Source: Lateolabrax maculatus (Eukaryota; Chordata; Actinopteri; Acropomatiformes; Lateolabracidae). Taken from it: a stretch of 64,000 nt of DNA. Position 1 is the stretch's first letter, and every line of letters begins with the position of its first letter. Under the pieces are notes generated by a model. That model did no database searches and was not told the origin of the DNA. It saw nothing but the letters and a program-made list of their open reading frames with translations. Shown here piece by piece: positions 44,113 through 55,430 of the stretch. The translations under genes were made by a program, and so were the position numbers. The stretch covers positions 25,573,501 to 25,637,500 of the forward strand of contig CM062206.1 in NCBI GenBank assembly GCA_031216445.1, given 5' to 3'.

Positions 44113-45322
44113 CCTCACTCTATCCGTTGGCAGTATTGATCTCCAGTTGATCCACGGTGACAAAAGACAAAGCTTTTCATGTGACAGGCAATTAGACGGC
44201 TGTGGAGCCTGCAGAGCCCAGCAACAGCACTCGCTGGGAAAATACTAACAACACCAGTCCAAATGCTGTATGGAGATGGGAAGAGTGGAAGGAGAGTGAG
44301 GAAATGAACATCTACAAAGACCTACCTCAATGTACGTCTTCCTTGAGTTATCTATTTCTCCTCTTACACCTTCTTGTTAGCCTCACAGCCTTGCAGCACA
44401 CATTGATTTTTGTATTATTAGCTTTCAAAAGAGAAATAAACATTTGAGTCCCATAGCTCATTCAACCCATCCATCTATCTACCATGCCACTCCTGATTAT
44501 CTCCATGATCGTGGCTCACGCACAAACACTGTGACAGGCTGTATGTATTTGCAAACACACAATTAGGTGAATAGCATCCAGTGGTGCAAACTTCAGCTCG
44601 AGAAAATAATCACATACACATTCGATGTGATTTATTTCCAATGTTTGATCAAAGATTTCTTTCACCACCTGATGGAATATATATCTAAACATAACACAAA
44701 GAAAATGACACACACATAAAAAAAGCATACAAATACAAAGGAACAGCATTAGCATTAGCAGTTGCTGGACCTTTCTCCAAGAATTGTGTCTCTTGTGTGT
44801 CTTTGCAGTCTTGATACAACAAATCCTACAAATAGAGATAATGAAGCACACTTCTGGACGTGCTCTCTTCCTTGAGGACATTTGTGGCATTGCACTCGGT
44901 TGTACACATATAAAGTGACAAAAGCAGTTGTATGACATATCCAAACTGTGTTCATACCTCCCCACACCTGGCCAATGACTGTGTCAAGTAGTCATGATTG
45001 TTGGACTTGATAGAGAAAAATTATCGCACTGATCTTAAACCATGGATGTGTTATAGAAACTGGATACTGGGCTCAAATTAAATTTTCTTGCTGAGCAAAT
45101 AAGCAAAAACGTTTTCTAGCTCCTGTACATGCTTATTAGTGTTTGTCCCACTGGCCCCACCCTCGCTTTCCCGAGAATCACTTCTGGGATTTTTTTATTG
45201 TGGGAACTGGAACCACTAGAACAAATTGGCAGCAAAGAGTGGTGGAACAGTATTCAGCTCTGTTATTACAGCCATGACATCGTAACAGAATGACCGATTG
45301 GTTTAGTTCAGTTCATCAGTGG
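44113..45322. other. No gene seen
   Basis: Frames up to 149 codons on the minus strand (44516-44965) are cysteine-rich chance translations of T/A-rich DNA with no motif. Confidence 0.45.
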
Positions 45323-45721
45323 TAGGGGTGTCATGATTCTCCAAATCCAGGATTCGGTTTGACTTTCAATTTTAATGTCATAATTCGATTTAATTCTTTA
45401 TTTGAACTTAGTTTCTTTTTTCACATATTTTACACATCATTGGTTTTATGCCCTGACAACTGACATTTACATTTTATAATTCTTATTTCAAGTGTGCATA
45501 ACCGCCATATATTTTAGAATCTACCACACTAGATTTAGATTATTTATTTAAAATGTAATCACAAAAGGCACACTAAATGCTGTCTATTAACGCTGTAACT
45601 AACTGGGAGACTAGGCTAAACCAACTAGCATGCTACAGCTGATCTGCTATACAACGACTAACACTGACAAAACTTTGATTTCAATGATCAACTTTTGATT
45701 AAAAAATCATGACACCCCCAA
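45323..45721. mobile_element. Small hAT-type MITE
   Basis: The left end TAGGGGTGTCATGATT (45323-45338) matches the reverse complement of the right end, TTGGGGGTGTCATGATT (from 45721). The AGGGGTGTCA form is common for hAT elements. The flanks ATCAGTGG and ATCAACAG agree at 5 of 8, and the differences are transitions, so a decayed 8-bp target duplication is plausible. About 400 bases, no transposase. Confidence 0.6.
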
Positions 45722-46729
45722 ATCAACAGTAAGTTTTATTCAAACAAAATGGTTGCGTCTGAACAAATATAATACGAGAAGGTAGTATTACTTGTACCAT
45801 TCTACTTTGAATGGAAAGCTGCCAGATGCAGACAGTATGGTCTGTCTATTCTGCACAGAAGTTCAGTTTCACTTCTATCACAGCAGTCTCACTCAAGACA
45901 CTATACTACTCCAATGATATTAAACAAGCTCACTAGAGTCTGTAACGGATCTTTTGACAGCAGCCTGGTGGGTAATCAGATCATAGAACTGCTTAAACTG
46001 CAGCTCAGCCAACCAAACTCTGACCTGCCAGAAATTCATCCGATTGTCCGACAGCCAGACCGTTGATTGTTCAGGCAATTAATCAGGCTCTGCATCAACA
46101 GCCGATCTGCTGAAGATTTGGCCACCAAAATTAGCTGGGGATGACCAATTCAGGGGAAAGAAATCAAGCTTGATCTGTTCAGTGTCTGCCCAGTTTAATA
46201 CATCCATGTTTGATGCAGCATCTGGAGAGACAAGCAAGTGGGCCTGTACAAAGAAGGTTATATATAACATTTGCTCATTTGCTCGGTGGACTAAAATTCT
46301 GATTGTAGGAGTAGAATGTTAGTCACATGTTGGTGCAAACCACTTCACTTGTTTGGAAACCACAGGAAGTACTCTTGGCTCTGTGCTGCTCTGTGGGTCG
46401 GCAGCTGCCATCTTTCTGCACCTAGATCCACTGGATATTTGGCAGTTTGATGACAGCCTGTCAACATCCAGTAGGTTTAATACTGGAACGCCAAATGGAT
46501 ACAACAGCTTGCCGCCCCATTTCTATTTAATGAGAGTAAATGGTGAACAAGCTGTGAACAAGGGCTTCGGAAGGCATCCCTCCTAGCTATCATTCCCTCT
46601 CTTATCTTAATGAATCAGTTGATTATCTCCGGTTATGACACCATCAACTTCTGTTATCTTAATCCATCGGTGCCCCATGGACCGCCCCACTACACTCCAC
46701 ACTGTTTACAATTAACAATCTGATATAAT
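45722..46729. other. No gene seen
   Basis: The minus-strand frame at 46319-46504 has an internal ATG giving MAAADPQSSTEPRVLPVV..., but no splice support. Confidence 0.4.
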
Positions 46730-47420
46730 CTCATTCAAACTTGTGCGAGCATGAGCCAGGAGAGGTGTGGGTGCAATTCCTGAGGCCTCAGTTGCTCCAT
46801 TCTCAATGAGGCTTTTCTTTCCAAGAGGAGAAATGTGTAGCAAAATGGACTTTAGATTTACTGCTATTGATTAAAGGATGGTATACCAAATAGATGTGGC
46901 TGAAAACAAATTATTGTGGTGTCGCAAGGAGTTATGGATCCCTGCATCAGTTTATTTAAACCCCTAAAAGGTCGGAATGATGATTATGATAAATCGTGTT
47001 TAGCTGGATAGATAATCTATTCTTAATTATGATGAAATTGAATATGTTTGGGAGGCATTACACGCTGGCCCGTGGCCTTAAAAGATGCTATTAATGGAGG
47101 GGAGAGAGCGCAAATGAAAAGGGTTTTGTTTTGTCGGGAAACAGGTCGACATCCTTTCAAACATTGTTAGTAGTGATGGGCCGTGATTCACGCGAGAGAG
47201 CAGTCCCTGCCCACAGCTGATAAATGGAAATGCTGAGGATTAGCTGTGTCCCTGTGGGCTATGCCATTCAATTCACTGTTATCATACATGTATTTGTGGC
47301 ATAATTGTTATGCGGTGAGTGTGTTGCAGCCTATAAAACACACATCCACTAACACGACCAATAACTGTATTATTATCTTTTGCATTATGATTAAATCACT
47401 AATCTAATAAAGTGTTTTTT
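46730..47420. promoter_or_regulatory. Long low-repeat block resembling conserved non-coding DNA
   Basis: Nearly 700 bases without repeats or coding frames, containing TTAATTATGATGAAATTG, GATTATGATAAATCG and TATGATTAAATCAC words. This is the longest such stretch in the window. Conservation is inferred, not shown. Confidence 0.35.
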
Positions 47421-47924
47421 TTATCCGAATGGTGATGTTTTTATTAGCACAGTCAGGTTAGGTTGTCACATTTTACTATGAAAATGCCTAAAATCTGATG
47501 TTTTGCATGCAGGAATTATTCTTCGCTTCATTCATGGAGACCCTGTCTTATGTAGTTCAGTCCACCCATGAGGATGTGGTGAACTAACCTGAGGAAATAG
47601 ATGTGTTGGCCCACATCACATTATGTCTGACCTGTAAAAAGAAATAATCAACTTGCTAATTTATTTAGGTTATTTAAGATAAATTAACTATAAAGCTTAA
47701 GTTTGATCAACACTAGTTTTTGTACTCCTAATAGCTCCAGTATCTTACCATATCATAGGAGAAATTGGCTCCCTATATGAAGGGATTTGTTTCTCCCAAA
47801 CCAATTCTCACTCCCAAGGAGTAATTTTTCAGCATGGAAGGTAATGTAATAGACTTCTACAGGTCTGCGTATCCCTTTATACCCTCATAAGCAGCACTAC
47901 AAACTCACACACTGTATACATTTA
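47421..47924. other. No gene seen
   Basis: Ordinary AT-rich sequence. Confidence 0.5.
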
Positions 47925-47978
47925 TCATAACAAGACATAAGTGAATATGACTGACAATTTGACCTCACCAAACTGACC
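47925..47978 (+). repeat. Single-arm copy of the 52.2-kb hairpin repeat
   Basis: 'cataacaagacataagtgaa' followed by 'tatgactgacaattt' corresponds to 'cataacaaggcataagtgag' and 'tatgactgaaattgt' at 52180-52216. Only the right arm is present here. Confidence 0.55.
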
Positions 47979-48049
47979 GTTTCACAACGTCCTTTCCTGC
48001 ACATCGAAATGCTTCTTAGCAAGCTTTTATTTCAAAGTCTAACCAGATG

Positions 48050-48260
48050 TATTTATTATTGCTAACTTCACCGTGGAGTTCTGCATGCTGAAAAATGGGG
48101 TGCCCAGCGCCTTAAAAAAGTGACCCAAAGGGGCCCTGACTAAGCCTCTGTTATTGACGAGTTGTGAGTGAGAATGTTTTAATTAATTGCTTTGACTGTT
48201 TGCATCACAAGTCTAATATTAACAATTAATCTCAAAATAATGTGTAACCTAATTACTCAA
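48050..48260. promoter_or_regulatory. Possible conserved non-coding block
   Basis: Repeat-free with TTTTAATTAATTGC, AACAATTAATCTC and CCTAATTACTCAAG words. No coding frame. Texture only. Confidence 0.25.
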
Positions 48261-50039
48261 GCCTTTGGTGCACTGTCTGCGGGGATACAGAGGGAACAAT
48301 TTCGGAAATGACAAGCAGTTCCATGTATGATGGATGGAGAGATCCTGAAAAAACACAACTGTAAAACAACAATAACAACAGAGGAAAACACCAACCAAAC
48401 ATCTCCACACTGAGGGAGCGGGAGAGCTGCAGGATTAATGGTGTTTGCAAATTATTGATGTTATTCTGTCAGTTTGGAATATGTGTGTGTGCAAACATAC
48501 AGTATATGTATACATCCTGAGTGGGTGTCTGTCTGTGCTGCAGCTGGAACACATTACTGTATATTTTCTCATTGCACATGTGTGTGTGCATCAGAGCATG
48601 AACATGCACTTACTCAAAGCCTGAAATAATTTGTGATCAACATCAAAGTGAGTCTTTTTTTTCTTATCTGTTGCCTACAGGCCTCTAATTATACATTCAT
48701 GCCTTCCTGCACCAAGCAGCGAAGTTGGGAATTCAATTTTCTCTCTGCAGAGCAACACACACATTCGATGGAGATGGAGAGGATGTATTTGAGAAGAAAA
48801 TAGAATCCATCACTCCATTCTATGGAAATTAGCTCACAACTGTAAGAAGAATGGCATTCCCTTGATGTGGAGAGATGCCACATGAGAAAGACCCTGTACC
48901 CCTAGAGGCGACGCCTCACTCAAGGACAGCAACAAAACCAGAACGACAGCACCCTGATCAACTAAACCTGACAACAGCTTGGAGTTCAGGCGCTGCACAC
49001 AGGGCATATTCACATGCAAAGAGCAGGTACTTATTTGAATAGAGTCAGTGAAACATGACTGGCATTTTAACATGCCTGACAAATAAAGGACATGAGACAA
49101 AAACTGTGCATCTCCCATTACTTAACACATTGTGAAAGCTTTTTCATTGTAAATTGAAATTGATATTTATTTTGGTCTGTAAATTATTACTCAACAATTT
49201 GGGATAAACAAAGAAAACTACAAAAAAATAAACAGACCAAACTATGATCACTACCAACAAAACAGTAGAGAACAATGCAACTTGGTATAACAAACACTTT
49301 TCACACCCCCCTTTGACATTAAAAAGTAATATTAATAAAATGTGATCTTGTCCCTTTTGAACTTATTTTTTAAAACATGAATATTCCTCTATAGTCATAT
49401 TGACTCTCATCTCATCTTTTGGATATCTTCTGTGAAGCACGAAGGTTTGGTTTCAGGAGTGGATCAGGGGCACAGTGAAGACAGAGGTTCTTCAATTCAA
49501 TTCAATTATAGCATTATTGATGAACTGACTCTGTTATAAATGATCAGATCAAAGAAACTACACATGATTTTCAGTAGATAGTGTTGTATTCCCATTTAAA
49601 ATTGTGCTTTACTGCCTCATCAAGTTATTATTCTTATTACCTGAAAAGTGGCAGTGCTTTTTTTAGCCCTGAGGAGTGTCTGCAGTCTTTCTCTGATGCA
49701 CACAGCCCCAACAACCTTTCACCGACGACATAGAACAGCATGTATGTAGCCTGGGATGTGAAACCCAGGGCAAAAAATAAAAACATATCCACTGCACATC
49801 CTCCACTGCTCATAAAGCTTACTGCTGTCTGGGAGACAAAGTGACACATCTGTTACTAAGTGCTTTAACTAACCTTCCATATGGCAGGCTCACTTGAGTT
49901 TAAGCCCAACATTACAACCTTGAGACCATTATAGCATCACTATCCACATAAATAAAGAGCTTAGTGTAAACAGTTTTTTTCTGTGGATTTCAATAGAATC
50001 CAATTCCGAATGATAATTTCAAAGCAATGGCTGTGTAAT
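48261..50039. other. No gene seen
   Basis: Frames at 48253-48450, 48834-49118 and 49637-49849 (minus) are unsupported. Small TTCAATTCAATTCAATT run at 49491-49507, possibly a LINE tail remnant. Confidence 0.45.
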
Positions 50040-50135
50040 GTTTAATCAGAATCAGAATCAGCTTTATTGGCCATGTATGCATTCATGTACAAAGAATTTG
50101 ACTGGTTTTTCCGTTGCTTTCTGCGTACATACACA
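50040..50135 (-). mobile_element. LINE 3'-tail fragment (antisense)
   Basis: 'atcagaatcagctttattgg' followed by 'ccatgtatgc' and 'acaaagaatttgactg' matches the antisense 3' end common to several fish LINEs. Confidence 0.55.
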
Positions 50136-50199
50136 GAAATAGACCAAAGTAAACCAAAAAAACAAGGAAAATAAAGGTAAGCATAAACATTTAACTACT

Positions 50200-50301
50200 A
50201 TGTACACATATATACATATATACACACATATATACACACATATATACACACATACACATATATACATATACACACACGCACATATATACACATACATATA
50301 C

Positions 50302-50338
<37 letters not shown>

Positions 50339-50378
50339 CATATTCATACACATACATATATACATATATATACATATT

Positions 50379-50428
<50 letters not shown>
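50200..50428 (+). repeat. Large compound (TA/CATA)n-(CA)n microsatellite
   Basis: About 180 bases of TATACACA/CATATATA words with a (TA)n core (50317-50338), ending in (CA)n at 50382-50428. The 158- and 89-codon frames through it are Y/I/T/V-rich low complexity. Confidence 0.97.
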
Positions 50429-50429
<1 letters not shown>

Positions 50430-51075
50430 CACCAAAGACTTTTTTTGCAGACCTGACTGTCCTTTGTAGTCTGTTCCTGTCCTGTTTGGTGGCCAATCCA
50501 AACCAGACAGTGATGGAAGTGCAGAGAACACTTTAACCACAAATTAACTGTCTGGCTTTCCCCTGTGATGCATGAAAACAGTCATTGATGCAGCCTGGGG
50601 TTCATACATGAGCACACATATATCTGAACACTTCCGTAAATTGAGAGAGACATTTTTGATTCAGTAACTCACTTGATTTTCCCACTAATGACCATGTCAA
50701 TATATCTCTTAAAAGCATCTGAAAAAGCTTATGAAGCCTTACTACACTTCTTCACCATCCAAATCCTGCCCTAGAAAATCTATTGGCATTGATGAAAGCA
50801 TGTAGACTCGTGATTGTTGTCCTTCCCTGTCAGTCTCTCTTCAGTCGTGTCATTTGAGAACTGAAAAGTGGCAGATATTTCTTCTGTTTTCTCTCACTTT
50901 GTACATCCAACTGCACAAACCATGTCATATTCACTTTTTTGTAGATTGCAGACATTGAAATTGAAATCCTTGTTGAAAATCTTTGTTCAGATCAAGCATC
51001 TTTACACATTCTCGTCTATTTGGACACAGACATGGGACTTCAGTACAAGATGAGATGCATTTCTCATTTCCTCAG
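50429..51075. other. No gene seen
   Basis: Mixed unique sequence between the microsatellite and the Gypsy relic. Confidence 0.5.
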
Positions 51076-51556
51076 TTTGTGGTGGTGGTGTATGAACCCA
51101 ATTGCAGCACACAGGATCCAAGGTACAGTAGGTGAAGACTTTTAATGTTAATGTAAAGTTCAGCTGGTACATATAAAAGGCACACAAAATGCACTTTGGA
51201 CAGGCTGCAGCTTGCAGCAAAGTCTCACAATCCAGTCTCCAGCTGAGCAGCAGAAACAGCAGACAGAACAAATCCAAAACGGGGACAGAAGGCTGGTGCG
51301 TTTACTGGGAGTCAGGTAAGATGGGAAGGTCAAAAGCAGGCAGAGTTGGCAACGGGAAATCAGACTGGAAATAAGCACTGGAGAGTCTGGCATGAAGGCA
51401 TAGATCAATCTGGTAATGAGTGTTAGAGAGTCAGGAGTATATATAGTGGCTTGATTGGTAATCCCAGGCAGGTGAGTGGACAGGTGAAAGGAGTAAGCTG
51501 ATGAGGAGGGAGTGGCTGACAGGTAGAGTGGAAAGTTACTGCAGGGTGGAGCTGAA
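51076..51556 (-). mobile_element. Gypsy-type LTR (3' LTR of the adjacent relic)
   Basis: This is the second copy of the LTR at 37750-38172, with a TATATATA box on the minus strand (51438-51445). It lies directly downstream, on the minus strand, of integrase-derived sequence, as expected for a 3' LTR. On the plus strand the block starts TGTGGTGGTGG, so the element would end in CCACA. The frames across it translate LTR sequence and are not genes. Confidence 0.65.
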
Positions 51557-52040
51557 CCCCCGGGGCAGCTTGAGCCTCACCACAGCAAGATTGATGACTT
51601 ACTCAATCTCAAATGGGTCAGTGAACCTGGGTGCCAACCGTGGTAGACCGGTAACAAAGTCCAAGGAGATGTGGGACCAGGGACGATGGGGCACAGGCAA
51701 AGGTTGCAGGAAACCTGCGGGAGCCTGGTGGGATGGTTTGTGCTGGTTACAGACAGGACAGGCATTGACAGACTCTCGGGTGTCTTCCTCCAGAGTAGCC
51801 CGCCAAAACCTCTACTGCAGGACCCCCTTGGTACGCTGGATCCCAGGGTGACAGGTGAGTCTGGAGTTGTAGGCCCACTGGAGGACATCGGACCTCAGGG
51901 TCTGAGGGACGAACAGGCGGCCAGGACTTAGGACTGGGTGGATTCCTCCCTCTCCACAAATTGGCGCGACATGGCATCAGGCTTGACGTTGCGGGAACCT
52001 GGCCGGTAAGGGAGGGAAAAGTTGAACTGTGTAAAAAAAG
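51557..52040 (-). mobile_element. Ty3/Gypsy pol relic with deleted integrase core
   Basis: Read on the minus strand in order: 'YRPGSRNVKPDAMSRQF' type sequence (end of the RNase H region, near 52010-51960); then 'ESVNACPVCNQHK', the second half of the integrase HHCC zinc finger (near 51770-51735); then 'PWSHISLDFVTGLP', the start of the integrase catalytic core (near 51690-51650). Directly after comes 'LAPRFTDPFEIE' and 'VRLKLPRG', which belongs to the integrase C-terminus (near 51630-51560). Most of the catalytic core is therefore missing. Frame breaks also occur in the N-terminal part. It is inactive. Confidence 0.75.
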
Positions 52041-52160
52041 AGAGACCATCTGGCCTGTCGAGAGTTCAGTCTCTTGGCGATCAGTTTGTATTTCAGTGGA
52101 GCCTCTTAATGTCTCATGTGGTCATATTCACAATTTACTGTATGTGTTTTGTATATGTAT
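52041..52160. other. No gene seen
   Basis: Short AT-rich spacer before the hairpin. Confidence 0.5.
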
Positions 52161-52202
52161 ATACTCACTTATGCCTTGTCATAACAAGGCATAAGTGAGT
52201 AT
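52161..52202. repeat. Perfect 19-bp hairpin
   Basis: ATACTCACTTATGCCTTGT (52161-52179) and ACAAGGCATAAGTGAGTAT (52184-52202) are exact reverse complements separated by CATA. The right arm recurs at 47925-47978. Confidence 0.95.
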
Positions 52203-52299
52203 GACTGAAATTGTCAATACATCCTAAATGGTTTTGTAGCTTAATAATAATAATATTAATAGTTTGTAGGCTGTGTCGTCTGAACACATCTTAAGGCAA

Positions 52300-52620
52300 A
52301 AGAGTTTACAGCTGTTCTGATTGGCCACACTGGAGGGCGGGGCTAAAAGCCTGTCATCATAAAGAGGGTTGAGACACGTCAGATCACAAAAATGGGGATA
52401 ACAGCGCATGGTTTCAGACAGTCTCTCCTGGGAAGCATTTGTACTCGAGCAGTGTGAAGAATGAAAAAAAAGGAGATCTTGAGAGAGAAGTTCAAACCCT
52501 GCGTCCTCTTACACCTCCACACATGGTCAATGGCATCATGAATTAAGGCATGGTTGTTGGATTGTTGGCTTCAGAAAGTTCTGAAAGCTGTCAAGTGCTT
52601 TACGCCCAATACTCGTACCT
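52300..52620 (+). repeat. Dispersed repeat, copy 1
   Basis: 'tttcagacagtctctcctgg', 'gagagagaagttcaaaccct' and 'ggcttcagaaagttctgaaa' follow in the same order as similar words at 63418-63590. The repeat is therefore present twice in the window. The class is unknown. Confidence 0.5.
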
Positions 52621-53434
52621 CGGGTTGAAAGTGCAATGCTAGTAGAGGTATGGGGTCCTCAAAGGGTTTATCCCTCATGAGTAGGAATTTGCTCAGAATG
52701 TTTTGTTTTACATTATGAAAAATTCTTCTTTATGAAATCCATTAGGAAATCAACTTCTGAAACTCTTTGGTTTGATTCACCATAACATATATTTATATAT
52801 ATTTTATATAATTTTATCATAATAAAAATGCCTTCAAATGGAAATGTACAATTGGGACACACTATAATTGTATCATCTTAGACAGGCTCCAGTCCTCAGA
52901 AAGTAAAAGTAAAGGTAGTAATGACCTTTCCATGTGAAGGAAATGACAGTCCACTGACTTAAATTGTGTGGGAGTTATGAATAGCATGGTGACATTTTTA
53001 TCACTATGGCCAAGGCTCTCCCACCTTACATTGTTGTACAGTGTTGACTGTAAGTACCTGAATATTTTATATTTATTTATATCACACTCGGCGGTGGGGA
53101 TGACACCTGGGCCTTGTCAAAAGATTCAAATATTCACATAATTGCTTTGTCTTACTAAACAGTTTAGTGTGAGCAGAGCTGAGGGCGAGCGGAGCCTGTT
53201 GGTATGCACCACAGCCGTTCTACCTTGCTGCAGCATGGAGGAAGTAATCATCTCTGGCACTGTAAACATATATGTGTTGTAATCCATGTTCACTGGATAT
53301 TGTAATACCTTTTATTACTGCGCAAACAAAACGGCTCTCATTACTTCACAAAGATCACCCAGAGAGTTTACCTTGAAAAGGCAGTGCTGGATGAGGGGAC
53401 TGTGTTCTTCTCCACAACAACACCGTATCAGGTT
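52621..53434. other. No gene seen
   Basis: AT-rich with a TA-rich patch near 52790-52815. No named repeat. Confidence 0.45.
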
Positions 53435-53600
53435 TCCTTGTAACAAAGAGACCTTTTCTCATTATATCTTCTCTCGTGAGATCTTTCTCTGTTATTACCC
53501 GCACTATTGAGTTCTTTCCTTCATTGATCTTTTCTTATTATACTCAGATCTCTTGTTGTTATATTGAGTTATTTTCTCATCAGATCTGTTCTGGTTATAA
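53435..53600 (-). repeat. Degenerate tandem repeat (GAGAAAAGATCTC-like units)
   Basis: On the minus strand the words GATGAGAAAATAACTC, AAGAAAAGATC, GAGAAAGATCTCACGAG and AATGAGAAAAGGTCTC recur at short spacing. This is a decayed array of the kind of palindromic minisatellite (TCTCGTTATNACGAGA type) seen in fish. Confidence 0.5.
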
Positions 53601-54559
53601 GGTGCTCCCCCACCATGATCCCAGAATGCCACCTTACCATAATATGGAGAAAAGATTGTAGAATAATGGGAATGAGACCAACAATGGTGACGGGAAAGGC
53701 AGAACCCATGGGCGACGTCCAGAGTTACACATTAAAAAAGAGTATTAGAAAAGTGGGGGGGGGCTAAAGGCTTTTCCAGGATTTTCAATGGATATTGTCT
53801 TTTATTTTTTATTTAGTTCAGTTCAACTTAATTATAAAAAATAGAATTTCTAATTTTTGGAGTGGTATCTAGTCATGCAGATAGTTGGATAGCTGGTCTT
53901 ATTTTTGGTGGTTTTGAAATATCTGAGGTAAATAAACTGCGTGCTGTGAAAGGGACATGTGCATGCACGTGTTATGAAAACAACAGGAAGTCAGTTATTG
54001 GATTGTAGCCCGCCGATTTAGCACGCTCACCAACAGCTGCAGCACTTCAGTGGCTGTGACACAGAGCATATGGAGGCAATTAAGTTACCTTAAAACCATA
54101 GTCTGATAATCTGAACACACAGTCTTGTTACAGACAGTATATTTCACACAGAATCTAAAAATATATGTATCTTTCAGAAGATATTATTACCCATTAAGAT
54201 GTTTCTTATAACTCCAGAACATGCCTGTGAATAAAGTTCTTAATTGCAGTTGTCTTCAATTTCTCCCCCAGGAATTATTTCGATAGACAAGCTCTATTTT
54301 GATGCTTTTTTATGCACTCTGGTGCCTTATTTACATTCAAAGTAAGTCTTCATCATTGAAAAACTGAAATGTGTACCTGCTGTTTACTTTCCAGATTAAT
54401 AATGTATAATGATGTTAAAAATATTAGTAGTTAGTTATTAGTATTGAGTTGAAACCGAATACTCCCCATCATTAAACATGTATGGACTAGAGTTGGAAAA
54501 ACAGTTAAATGTATTTATGTTAACACATTAGTTAATTGTAATATTAAACAGGTTTTCTT

Positions 54560-54560
<1 letters not shown>
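53601..54560. other. No gene seen
   Basis: G9 tract at about 53754-53763. Otherwise AT-rich without recognised elements. Confidence 0.5.
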
Positions 54561-54563
<3 letters not shown>

Positions 54564-54653
<90 letters not shown>

Positions 54654-54657
54654 ACTT

Positions 54658-54701
<44 letters not shown>
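54564..54701 (+). repeat. (CT)n followed by (CA)n microsatellite
   Basis: A pure (TC)43 run (54564-54649), a short ACTCACTTACAT spacer, then about 20 CA units. Confidence 0.97.
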
Positions 54702-54704
<3 letters not shown>

Positions 54705-54767
54705 ATGTTCAGATACATGCAGTGTTCATGCAGTTTAGTGCATTCACTTCTCCCTTAGCTGCTGTTG

Positions 54768-54832
54768 TCTCTCTCTCGCTCCCTCTCTCTCTCTTTCTCT
54801 CCATCATCTGCTGTCTGTCTGTCTGTCTGTTT
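54768..54832 (+). repeat. (CT)n and (CTGT)n run
   Basis: CT-rich run followed by four CTGT units. Confidence 0.9.
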
Positions 54833-55214
54833 GCATCGCATAAAATAATGCTGTGGGATCACAGTAGAATGGCCTGCTACCTAAACAACAGCACCTATAA
54901 TCATGAAAGAATCCTTTAAAGAATAGGGCAGTGTGTAAGGTGTGTGTGTGTGTAGCGAGTGTGTGATTGAGCGAGTGAGAGAAGGGAAAGGTTAGCAGGG
55001 AAGATTTCAATCTGGCAGTAAATTTACCATCTTAACTCATTTGGATGTATATGCACAATGTAAAAGAATAGTTTAAAGTTGCAGTATAAAGAACAAAGTA
55101 CCATGCTTTAAAATAGAAGGTGAATAGTCTCTACAACTGCTAACTGTATGTTTTACCTGCGAGTTTCAGAATTGTTATGAGGCATCAGTCAACATACTGA
55201 CACAGACACTGGTA
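54833..55214. other. No gene seen
   Basis: Short TG run at 54940-54953. Frames at 54722-54919 and 54804-55010 are low-complexity or unsupported. Confidence 0.5.
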
Positions 55215-55430
55215 TGTTTCCATCCATCTATTATCTATACACACATCCAGTTCAAGGCCACAAGGAGCTGTAGCATATCCCAGAATTCACTGGACAAGTA
55301 CAACATACTCGACATTTTGCCATCAGACACATATGGGTGAACACAGCCACACCTACAGTCAATTCAAAGTTTCCACTTCACCTGACTTGCATGAATGAGG
55401 GAGGAAACACCAAATCCTGCCGATGGCAGA
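55215..55430 (+). repeat. Teleost dispersed repeat ('ccatccatctattatctata' type)
   Basis: 'tttccatccatctattatct', then 'ggagctgtagcatatcccag' and 'cacacctacagtcaattcaa', then 'gaggaaacacc', follow the order of a very common fish repeat. Moderately decayed. Confidence 0.65.

Noticed and set aside
44516..44965. 149-codon minus-strand frame
   Set aside because: Cysteine- and phenylalanine-rich translation of AT-rich DNA, no domain, no splice context.
46319..46504. Minus-strand frame with MAAADPQSSTEP start
   Set aside because: Start context is only fair, and no donor or similarity supports a gene.
50064..50540. 158-codon minus-strand frame
   Set aside because: Mostly V/Y/C/I low complexity from the TA/CA microsatellite.
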